This document shows positions 16,502-23,821 of a stretch of 64,000 nt of DNA, in pieces (positions within the stretch are counted from its first letter, which is position 1; the number at the start of each line of letters is the position of its first letter). Origin of the DNA: JAICJC01 sp963757605 (GTDB lineage: Bacteria; Actinomycetota; Thermoleophilia; Gaiellales; JAICJC01); assembly GCA_963757605.1 (NCBI GenBank), contig CAVWSF010000001.1, forward strand, positions 816,027-880,026. The letters run 5' to 3'. The translations under genes were made by a program, and so were the position numbers. The notes under the pieces are model-generated. The model searched no databases, had not been told where the DNA came from, and worked only from the letters and a program-made list of their open reading frames with translations.

Positions 16502-17950
16502 GTGATCCTGAACACGGCGCCGCGGTTCGAGCCCCTGTCGGATGACGCGCTGGCCACCCTAGACTCGGGCGTCGACCGGCTGGCCGCCGAGGTGGGCGTG
16601 CAGTTCGACCACCCGCGCGCGCTCGAGCTCTTTCGCGAGGCGGGCCAGACCGTCGAGGGCGAGACGGTCCTGTTCGACCCCGAGTTCCTGCGCGCCCAGG
16701 CTGCGCACGCGCCGGAGACGTTCTCGATCCGCGCCCGGAACCCCGAGCGCGATCTGGAGATCGGCGGCGACCACATGGTGTTCTGCCCCGTCCAGGGGCC
16801 GCCGTTCGTCCGCGTCGGGGACGAGCGCCGGGACGGGACGATGGCCGACCTGGAGCAGCTCCTGATGCTGGTGCAGATGACCCCGGCGCTCGACACGCCG
16901 GGCCGGAACATGCTCGAGCCGAACGACGTCCCGCTCGACTCCCGCCACCTCCTGCGGGCGCTCGCGGCGACCCGCCTGACCGACCGGGTGTGGTCGGGCG
17001 AGCCGTCCTCACAGGCCGCCGCGGAGGACTGCATCCGCATCGCCGAGATCGTGCACGGCGGGCTCGACGGCGACCCGGTGATCTTCGCCAACGTCAACGT
17101 CAACTCGCCGCTTCGCTACGACGTGCGCATGCTGGAGGGCCTCCTGGCCTACGCGGAGGCCGGCCAGGCGCTGATCGTGACGCCGTTCCTGCTCATGGGC
17201 GCGATGGCCCCCGTGTCGGTGCCGGCGGCGCTCGTCCAGCAGACGGTCGAGGTGCTCGCCGGCGTCGCGCTCGCCCAGCTCCTGCGCCCCGGCACGCCGT
17301 GCATCATGGGCTCGTTCCTCTCGAGCACCGACATGCAGAGCGGCTCACCCGCGTTCGGCGGGCCCGAGTCCGCCGTCGGGCTCTACGCCTCGGGGCAAGT
17401 GGCCCGCCGGCTCCGCCTTCCGTGGCGCTCCGGCGGCGGGACGCTCACCGCCAGCCAGTCCGTCGACTACCAGGCCGGCTACGAGTCGTTCAACACGCTG
17501 ATCGCGGCCTTCCTGGCGGGCACGAACGTGTGCTGGCAGTCGGCCGGGTGGCTCGAGGGCGGGCTCGTGACGTCGTTCGAGAAGTTCGCGGCCGACTGCG
17601 AGATCCTCGACCTGCTCCAGCGGCAGTTCGCGCCGCTCGAGGTGGACGAGGCCAGCCTGGCGTTCGACGCCCACGTCGAGGTCGGCCAGGGCGGGCACTT
17701 CTTCGGCGCCCAGCACACGCTCGAGCGCTTCCGCGAGTGCTTCTGGCGGCCCACCGTCGCATCGACGGAGAACTTCGAGCGCTGGAAGAAGAACGGGTCG
17801 CTCGACCACGCCGCCCGCGCCTCACGCCGCTGGCGGCAGCTCCTCGAGCAGTACGAGCGCCCGCCGCTCGACGAGGCCGTCGAGGAGGAGCTGGTCGAGT
17901 TCGTCGAGCGTCGCGCCGTGGAGGCCGGCGACACGATCTCGGTGCGCTAG
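16502..17950 (+). CDS. MttB-family (trimethylamine methyltransferase-like) protein, non-pyrrolysine, cassette 1
   Basis: 482-residue TIM-barrel methyltransferase of the MttB superfamily, which moves a methyl group from a tertiary or quaternary amine to a corrinoid protein. Conserved stretches are FVRVGDERRDGTMADLEQ, TPFLLMGAMAPVSVPAALVQ, GSFLSSTDMQSGSPAFGGPE and HVEVGQGGHFFGAQHTLERF. No in-frame TAG exists, so it is not the pyrrolysine trimethylamine enzyme; it belongs with MtgB-like betaine demethylases. No MttC-type corrinoid protein or RamA activase is in the window. Start GTG 16502. The cassette-2 paralogue at 57167 is very similar. Its stop overlaps the convergent amidohydrolase by 4 bases. 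Confidence 0.88.
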   Translation: MILNTAPRFEPLSDDALATLDSGVDRLAAEVGVQFDHPRALELFREAGQTVEGETVLFDPEFLRAQAAHAPETFSIRARNPERDLEIGGDHMVFCPVQGPPFVRVGDERRDGTMADLEQLLMLVQMTPALDTPGRNMLEPNDVPLDSRHLLRALAATRLTDRVWSGEPSSQAAAEDCIRIAEIVHGGLDGDPVIFANVNVNSPLRYDVRMLEGLLAYAEAGQALIVTPFLLMGAMAPVSVPAALVQQTVEVLAGVALAQLLRPGTPCIMGSFLSSTDMQSGSPAFGGPESAVGLYASGQVARRLRLPWRSGGGTLTASQSVDYQAGYESFNTLIAAFLAGTNVCWQSAGWLEGGLVTSFEKFAADCEILDLLQRQFAPLEVDEASLAFDAHVEVGQGGHFFGAQHTLERFRECFWRPTVASTENFERWKKNGSLDHAARASRRWRQLLEQYERPPLDEAVEEELVEFVERRAVEAGDTISVR

Positions 17951-19434
17951 AAGGCCGGCGGATGGCCGAGCGCCCACGGCCGCAGCCGCTCCAGGAACGC
18001 CTGCCGATCCGGGTCGCCTGCGGCCTCGACGGCGCGGGCGGCATCGGCCAGCTCGGCGCCCAGCGCCTCCATGTCGACGTGCACCGGGGCGCCGTCGCGC
18101 ACCAGCACCCGGCCGCCGACGACGACCTCGCGCACGTGCCCGCGGCCGGCTCGCGCGACGACGAGGTCCTCGTACGACAGCCGCGGCGAGGAGTAGACGC
18201 CCCGGACGGCGGCCAGGTCGAGCACGACCGCGTCGCCGTGGTAGCCCGGCTCGAGCCGACCCACCTCGCCCTCGAGGCTGGCGATGCGGGCGCCGCCCTC
18301 CCACAGGAGCCGCAGGACGTCGCGCGCGCCGAGCGGCGGCTCCGGGCCGTCCCAGATCCGCTGCGCGACGTGTGCCATCCGCACCTCGGCCAGCATGTCC
18401 TCGTCGTCGTCGACTGCCATGTCGTCCACGCCGAGGCCGACGGTGACACCCCGTGCGACCAGCCGCCGCACGGGCGCGATCCCGCAGGCCAGACGCAGGT
18501 TCGAGGAGCAGTTGTGCGCGACCATCGCCCGCCGCTCCGCCATGAGGTCGATGTCGGCGTCTCGCAGGTAGACGCCGTGCGCGATCGTCGTGCGCTCGCC
18601 CAGGACGCCGCGCTCGGCGAGGCGGAAGAGCTCGCGGCCGCCGTGCACCGTATCCCCCCACTCGCGCTGGCGGCGGCTCTCGAGCGCGTGCATGTGGATG
18701 GGAAGGCCCAGATCGGCTGACGCGGCGCCGACCGCGTCGAGCAGGTCGTCGGAGGCCCACTGCGGCGCCGCGATCGAGAGCTGGACGCCGATCATCGGGT
18801 CGCCCGCGAGCCGGCGCGAGAGCTCGGTGATCGCCTCGATGTAGATCGCGTTCGAGATCGGGGTGCCCGTGAGCCGGCGCACCTCAGCCGCGAGGTCGTC
18901 CGGGAGCGCCGCCGCGAACCGCTGGTCGTCGTCGTAGGAGAACGTCGCCCGGTCGCGCCAGTACGGCGCGAAGGCCGTGCGCAGGCCCGCCTCGCGGTGG
19001 GCGCGGACGGAGTGCTCGAGCTCGGCGAGGTAGGCATCGGACCCGTCGTAGCCGCCCTTGGCTGGGAAGTGGCTGTGGACGTGCGTCGTCACGCCGCTCG
19101 TCAGCATCTGCATCGACTTGTAGAGCGTCGTCAGGTACGGCTCGACCGTGGGCAGCGAGTGCATCAAGACCATCCACGGCTCGAACGGCTCGTCCGCGAA
19201 GCCCATCTGCGCGGTCGAGACGCCCTCGGCGTGCTGGTGGGCGTTCACGAGGCCCGGGAGGACGAGACACCCGGGGCCGCCGGCCCGCTCGGCGTCAGGA
19301 TGGAGGATCGCCAGCTCGCCGGCATCGCCGACCTCGGCGACCCGGCCGTCACGAACGAGCACCGCAGCGCCATCGAGCCAGTCTGCGCCGGCCGAGGGAA
19401 GCACCGCCGCGCCCTCGATCAGAAGGTCGGGCAT
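17947..19434 (-). CDS. amidohydrolase (AtzA/TrzN / cytosine- or S-adenosylhomocysteine-deaminase-like)
   Basis: 495-residue mononuclear amidohydrolase. Metal ligands are HxH in LVNAHQHAEG (~70), H in PIHMHALESRRQ, H in TIAHGVYL and D in LGVDDMAVDDDED. The family deaminates or dechlorinates aminoheterocycles and nucleobase-like rings; the true substrate is unknown. It ends a run of minus-strand genes (transport, regulation, hydantoinase), consistent with catabolism of an imported N-heterocycle. A CATACT -10 sits 7 bases before ATG 19434, so it can be transcribed alone. Confidence 0.82.
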   Translation of the reverse strand: MPDLLIEGAAVLPSAGADWLDGAAVLVRDGRVAEVGDAGELAILHPDAERAGGPGCLVLPGLVNAHQHAEGVSTAQMGFADEPFEPWMVLMHSLPTVEPYLTTLYKSMQMLTSGVTTHVHSHFPAKGGYDGSDAYLAELEHSVRAHREAGLRTAFAPYWRDRATFSYDDDQRFAAALPDDLAAEVRRLTGTPISNAIYIEAITELSRRLAGDPMIGVQLSIAAPQWASDDLLDAVGAASADLGLPIHMHALESRRQREWGDTVHGGRELFRLAERGVLGERTTIAHGVYLRDADIDLMAERRAMVAHNCSSNLRLACGIAPVRRLVARGVTVGLGVDDMAVDDDEDMLAEVRMAHVAQRIWDGPEPPLGARDVLRLLWEGGARIASLEGEVGRLEPGYHGDAVVLDLAAVRGVYSSPRLSYEDLVVARAGRGHVREVVVGGRVLVRDGAPVHVDMEALGAELADAARAVEAAGDPDRQAFLERLRPWALGHPPAF

Positions 19435-19441
19435 CCGCGCC

Positions 19442-19447
19442 AGTATG
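19442..19447 (-). promoter_or_regulatory. -10 element (CATACT) for the amidohydrolase
   Basis: On the minus strand CATACT is followed by ggcgcgg and ATG at 19434. The short gap fits leaderless initiation. It occupies the 13-base space after the hydantoinase stop. Confidence 0.45.
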
Positions 19448-20812
19448 TCAGCCGCCCGCCGGGCGCTCGCGGGGGACGAACCGGCCCCGGCCCGGCTCGG
19501 CCCTGAGCTCGCCGTCGGAGACGACCACCTCGCCGCGGGCGATCGTCGTCACCGGCCAGCCGCGCACCCGCATCCCCTCGTACGTAGCGTGGTCGATGTT
19601 CGAGTGCAGGCCGGCGACGGTGAGCGCGCGCTCGGCCGCCGGGTCGAAGAGCACGATGTCGGCGTCGTAGCCGGGGGCCAACCGGCCCTTGCGCGCAAGG
19701 CCGTGCAGGCGGGCCGGGGCCGTGCAGCACAGCTCGACCCAGCGGGCGAGATCGATCCGGCCGGCGAGAACGCCCTCGGAGTGCATGAGCGCGAGCCGCA
19801 CCTCGACGCCGCTCGTCCCGGGCCGGTGGCGCAGCACGCCGTGCTCGTCGGGGAGCCGCTTGCGCGGGCCGTGGTCGGTCGAGACGACGTCGATCGTGCG
19901 GTCGGCGAGCGCCGCCCACAGCGCCTCGCGGTGCTCGCGCGGCCGAAGCGGCGGCGTCCCCATGAACTGCGGAGCCAGCTCCGCGTCGGCGTAGAGCTCG
20001 TCGCCCAGGAGCAGGTGGTGAAGGAGCGCCTCCCCGAACGCGGGCTGGCCACCGTCCCGAGCGCAGCGCAGCTCCGCGAGCGAGTCCGCGGTCGTGAGGT
20101 GGAAGATGAGAAGCGGACAGCCGGCGAGCCGGGCGATCGCGAGCGCCCGGTGGGCGGCCTCGCCCTCCATCACGGGCGGGCTGATCCCGGGGAACGTCGT
20201 GGCCGACATGCGCCCGGACTCCTCGAGCTCGCGGGTCAGCTCCGCGACGATCGCGCCGTTCTCGGCGTGCACGACGGCCATCCCGCCCTGCCCGGCGACC
20301 CGCTGCATCGCGCGCAGCAAGATGTCGTCGGGCAGCCGGTAGGTCTCGTAGCTCATGAAGAGCTTCACCGTCGGGCAGCCCTCGGCCATCGCCGCCGGGA
20401 TCTCGGACACGCGCTCGAGCGACGGCTCGCGCAGGTTCACGTGCAGGCCGTAGTCGACCAGGCACTGCCCGTCCGCCTCCGCGCGCCGCTTTCGCAGCCC
20501 GTCGAGGAGCGGCGTCCCCGGCTCGACCTGGGCCTGATCGACGATTGCCGTCACTCCGCCGAAGGCCGCGGCGATCGTGCCGGTCTCGAATGTGTCGTCG
20601 TAGACGTGGAGAGGCCGGTCGGTGCGCATATGCACGTGGCCGTCGACGGCGCCGGGAAGCACATAGAGGCCGTCCGCGTCGATCTCGCGCCGGCCGCGCA
20701 GGCCGATGCCGATGGACGCGATCCGCTCGCCCTGCACCGCGACGTCCGCCCGCACCTCGCCCTCGGCGCCGACCAGGCGGCCGCCGCGGATCACGAGGTC
20801 GTGGGCGCTCAT
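19448..20812 (-). CDS. cyclic amidohydrolase (dihydropyrimidinase/hydantoinase/allantoinase family)
   Basis: 454-residue binuclear-zinc amidohydrolase opening cyclic ureides or imides. Seen are the HxH metal motif GAVDGHVHMRTD (~56-67), the carboxylated lysine in PTVKLFMSYE (~150), H in VVHAENG, H in IFHLTTA and D in VSTDHGP. The length and the TVKLFMSY context fit D-hydantoinase/dihydropyrimidinase better than dihydroorotase. Its start overlaps the stop of the Gfo/Idh/MocA gene (ATGA), so the two are coupled. Confidence 0.85.
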   Translation of the reverse strand: MSAHDLVIRGGRLVGAEGEVRADVAVQGERIASIGIGLRGRREIDADGLYVLPGAVDGHVHMRTDRPLHVYDDTFETGTIAAAFGGVTAIVDQAQVEPGTPLLDGLRKRRAEADGQCLVDYGLHVNLREPSLERVSEIPAAMAEGCPTVKLFMSYETYRLPDDILLRAMQRVAGQGGMAVVHAENGAIVAELTRELEESGRMSATTFPGISPPVMEGEAAHRALAIARLAGCPLLIFHLTTADSLAELRCARDGGQPAFGEALLHHLLLGDELYADAELAPQFMGTPPLRPREHREALWAALADRTIDVVSTDHGPRKRLPDEHGVLRHRPGTSGVEVRLALMHSEGVLAGRIDLARWVELCCTAPARLHGLARKGRLAPGYDADIVLFDPAAERALTVAGLHSNIDHATYEGMRVRGWPVTTIARGEVVVSDGELRAEPGRGRFVPRERPAGG

Positions 20813-21798
20813 CCCGGCACGGCGGCCCGGCCCCCGTCGGCGAGGGCCCGCTCGCAGGCGAGCGCGACGTCGAGTGACTCAGCGGCTGCGTCGATGCCGC
20901 AGGCGACGCCTGCGGGATCGCCCGTGCGGACGGCGTCCAGGAACCGCTCCATCCCGCGCCGGATCGGCGCCATCGAAAGCCCGAGCGCGACGTCCTCGCC
21001 CCCGCGCGTGCCGGTGGCGGTGAAGCCGGGGTCGAGCTCGACGTGCACGCTCGACCGGGCCGAGACGACGTCCAGGGTGTAGCTCGACGGCAGCTCGGGG
21101 CTCGTCCATGCACACAGCACCGTTCCGAGCGCCCCTGACCGGAACCCGAGCGAGAGCGCGATCACGTCGTCGATGTCCGAGCCCGCCGGCCGGTCAGCGC
21201 CCGCCAGGTCGATCCGCGCCCCGGCGGCCTGCACCCAGTCCACCGGGCCGGCGATCGCGCACTGGAGGTCGATGTGGTGGCTGGCCCGCTCCAGCACCTG
21301 CCCGCCGCCCTCGGCCTGGGCCACGAACCACGGCCGGCCGGCGGTCGCGCCGACGCTGTAGGACGCGAGCATGCCCGGCGGGTCGTCCGCCGCGGCGGCC
21401 CGCAGGTCGGGGAGGAAGTCGATGGCCCGATACTGGTAGCCGACCGCGACGACCGCGCCGGCCGCCCTGACGGCATCGGCGATCGCGCCGGCGTCCTCGC
21501 TGGTGCGCGCGACCGGCTTCTCGAGGTACACCGCGAGGCCGCGCTCGACCGCCGCCAGACACGGGTCGCGGTGGGCCATCGGCGGCGTGCAGACCACGAC
21601 GGCGTCGAGGGTCTCGGCGGCCAGCATCTCGCCCCAGTCGGCGTAGGCGCGTGCCCCCGCTCCGGCGGCCAGCTCGCCCGCGCGGGCGGCGTCGAGGTCG
21701 GCGACCGCCGCCAGGTCGGCGTCAGGCAGGGCCGAGATGCTTGCGACGTGCTCCCGGGCGATCCAGCCGGCGCCGATCATCCCGAGGCTCAGGCTCAC
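20809..21798 (-). CDS. Gfo/Idh/MocA-family oxidoreductase
   Basis: 329-residue NAD(P)-dependent dehydrogenase. The N-terminal Rossmann domain is LGMIGAGWIAREHVASI, followed by the EKPVART motif (~97; K is the family catalytic lysine) and a C-terminal alpha/beta domain with ASHHIDLQCAI. It oxidises sugars, inositols or related polyols or imines; the substrate is unknown. It overlaps both neighbours by 4 bases (MFS upstream, hydantoinase downstream), so it belongs to the same transcript. Confidence 0.88.
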   Translation of the reverse strand: MSLSLGMIGAGWIAREHVASISALPDADLAAVADLDAARAGELAAGAGARAYADWGEMLAAETLDAVVVCTPPMAHRDPCLAAVERGLAVYLEKPVARTSEDAGAIADAVRAAGAVVAVGYQYRAIDFLPDLRAAAADDPPGMLASYSVGATAGRPWFVAQAEGGGQVLERASHHIDLQCAIAGPVDWVQAAGARIDLAGADRPAGSDIDDVIALSLGFRSGALGTVLCAWTSPELPSSYTLDVVSARSSVHVELDPGFTATGTRGGEDVALGLSMAPIRRGMERFLDAVRTGDPAGVACGIDAAAESLDVALACERALADGGRAAVPG

Positions 21799-23009
21799 CC
21801 CGTCGCCTCCAGGGCCGGCTCGCGGCGCGGGCCGTCAGGGGAGTAGACGGGCCGCATGAGGACGATCGCCGCGGCAGCCGCGGCGGCGGCGAGGAACGCC
21901 GCGCCGACGGTGAAGAGCAGCGCCGGGCGGTGGAAGCTGGCCAGGAGCCAGCCCGATGCGGCGGTCATGACGGCGATGACGCCGTACTCCAGCACGTTCC
22001 AGGTCACGGTCGCGCCGGGCCGGTCGTCCGGCGCCGTCCGCGCGAGGGCCGAGTCGACGATGAGCGGCCACGCGCCCGTCGTGACGAACGCGGTCGCGAC
22101 CAGCACGAGGATGAAGAGCGGCGCGCCCAGGACGTCGGTCGAGACCGAGAGCAGCAGGCTGAGGACGGCGCCCGTCGCGAGCAGCATGAGGATCGCGGCC
22201 CGGTGGCCGTGCTCGCGGCATGTGACCCGGCCGGCGAGCGTCCCGGCGACCTTGCCGCCCTGCACGCCGGCGAAGGTGAGGCCGACCACGAGCGGCGCCA
22301 GGTGGAACTGGCGCACGAGGACGAGCGGCGCCAGCGGCAGCATCATCGCGAGCGCCGCGACCAGCAGGAGATCGGGGAGCTGCATCGCGAACGCGCCGGC
22401 GGCGGCGTGCGGGTGCACCTGCCGGGGGACGTCCTCGGCGCGGCGCCGCTCCGGGCGCCACAGGGCGAGCGCGGCGAGCGTCGCGGTCGCGCCGACGGCG
22501 TAGCTCAGGCGCACCGCGAACGCCTCGTCGGCGCCCGCCCGGCGGAGCAGGGCGACGGACACGCCCGCCAGCGCCGACCCGCTCGCGACGCCCAGCGTGT
22601 AGGCGGCGTAGTGCAGCGCGAACCCGCGCTCGCTGCCCTTCGTTCCGGACGAGCGGCCGAGCAGCGTCTGGCTGCTCACCCAGAAGAGCCCGATGCCCAG
22701 CCCGACGAGCACGGTGCCGGCCAGCATCGGCGTGGTGTCGCGCACCACGAGCAGGACGACCTGGCCGAGCGCGCTCACGGCCATCGACGCCGCGAGCACG
22801 TTTCGCGCGCTCCCCACGGCCCGCCCGAGCGGGCCAGCCGAGAGCGCGCCGATCGCGACGGCGATCGTGACCGAGGCCAGGAGCTGCCCGGCGAGCGACG
22901 CCGGCCGGTGAAGCGCCGCCACGTGCATCGGCACGGCGACCGCGAGCACGCCGAACGCCATGCCCGAGAGGCCGGCGGCGACGTAGAAGCCTCGTCCGAG
23001 CGCGCGCAT
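21795..23009 (-). CDS. MFS transporter
   Basis: 404-residue, ~12-helix major facilitator. Motifs include GRAVGSARNVLAASM between helices 2 and 3 and VLVGLGIGLFWVSSQTLLGRSSG. A much longer open frame continues upstream across the IclR gene, but transporter homology begins only at the ATG at 23009, which shares one base with the IclR stop. It may import or export the compound metabolised by the neighbouring hydantoinase and amidohydrolase; this rests on context only. Confidence 0.85.
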   Translation of the reverse strand: MRALGRGFYVAAGLSGMAFGVLAVAVPMHVAALHRPASLAGQLLASVTIAVAIGALSAGPLGRAVGSARNVLAASMAVSALGQVVLLVVRDTTPMLAGTVLVGLGIGLFWVSSQTLLGRSSGTKGSERGFALHYAAYTLGVASGSALAGVSVALLRRAGADEAFAVRLSYAVGATATLAALALWRPERRRAEDVPRQVHPHAAAGAFAMQLPDLLLVAALAMMLPLAPLVLVRQFHLAPLVVGLTFAGVQGGKVAGTLAGRVTCREHGHRAAILMLLATGAVLSLLLSVSTDVLGAPLFILVLVATAFVTTGAWPLIVDSALARTAPDDRPGATVTWNVLEYGVIAVMTAASGWLLASFHRPALLFTVGAAFLAAAAAAAAIVLMRPVYSPDGPRREPALEATG

Positions 23010-23764
23010 CAGGCGGCCCGGTGCCCCAGCGCCTCGGAGACCCGCGCCGCGCCCTTGAGCGCCGCCGGGAGGAGCTCGCCGCGGAGGCGCTCCTCGTCGA
23101 CGCGGAAGCGGGGGCCGCCGAGCGAGATCGCGGCGACGACGATGTCGGCCGCGTCGCGGATCGGGACGGCGACGCCGGTGTAGCCGTCCTCGCCGTCGCC
23201 CAGCCGCAGCGCATGCCCCCGGCGGCGCACCGCGGCGAGCTCCGTCTCGGAGAGGCCGGGCGCGGCCGGCCGCGCCTCGGCGACCAGGCGGCCGATCACG
23301 GAGCGCGGCTGGTAGGCCAGGAGCAGCCGGCCGGTCACGCCCTCGGTCAGCGCCTGGCGCACGCCGACCCAGTCCACGTTCACCGTGACGTGCGGGCTCG
23401 TGGCCTGGTCGAGATAGGTGATGCGCTGCCCGTCGAGCACGCCGAGCCAGGCGGTCTCGCCGGTCGAGTCGCGCAGCTCGCGCAGGACGGGGGCGGCACA
23501 CGCGCGGACGGGGAAGCGGTTCAGGACGTAGCCGGCGAGCGTCACGAGCCCGAGGCCCAGGCGATACCCGCCGGCGGCCTCGTCGAGCTCGAGCAGGCCG
23601 CCGGCCTCCAGCGTCGCCAGGAGCCGCGAGGCGGTGCTGCGGTGGACGCCCAACTCGCGGGCCGCCTCGCCGATCGCGATCAGCGGGCGGCGGTCGTCCT
23701 CGAAGAGCTCGAGGATCGCGAGGGCGCGCTCGACCGATTGGCATCCGGAGACGGCGGAATCCAC
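23009..23764 (-). CDS. IclR-family transcriptional regulator
   Basis: 251-residue regulator. The N-terminal winged helix (SVERALAILELFEDDR ... LGVHRSTASRLLATLEAGGLL) is followed by the IclR effector domain, including GVAVPIRD and SLGGPRFRV. GTG 23764 gives the standard N-terminus VDSAVSGCQSVERAL; a longer start would run through the operator. It heads the run IclR-MFS-Gfo-hydantoinase with 1-4 base overlaps, and two palindromes lie directly upstream, implying autoregulation and control of this operon. Confidence 0.9.
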   Translation of the reverse strand: MDSAVSGCQSVERALAILELFEDDRRPLIAIGEAARELGVHRSTASRLLATLEAGGLLELDEAAGGYRLGLGLVTLAGYVLNRFPVRACAAPVLRELRDSTGETAWLGVLDGQRITYLDQATSPHVTVNVDWVGVRQALTEGVTGRLLLAYQPRSVIGRLVAEARPAAPGLSETELAAVRRRGHALRLGDGEDGYTGVAVPIRDAADIVVAAISLGGPRFRVDEERLRGELLPAALKGAARVSEALGHRAA

Positions 23765-23785
23765 GCGCCCACCATAGTCGACAGC

Positions 23786-23820
23786 GTGCAGGATGTACAC
23801 CCCCCGTGCATATCGTGCAC
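23786..23820. promoter_or_regulatory. paired palindromic operator upstream of iclR-type gene
   Basis: Two 15-base palindromes, GTGCAGGATGTACAC (23786-23800) and GTGCATATCGTGCAC (23806-23820), have centres 20 bases apart, two helical turns. They fill the gap between the ABC ATPase stop (23822) and the IclR start (23764). Spaced twin sites suit a tetrameric IclR-type regulator. Confidence 0.7.
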
Positions 23821-23821
23821 G

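Noticed and set aside
16502..17950. Pyrrolysine-containing trimethylamine methyltransferase
   Set aside because: No in-frame TAG is present here or in the copy at 57167, so both belong to the non-pyrrolysine branch.
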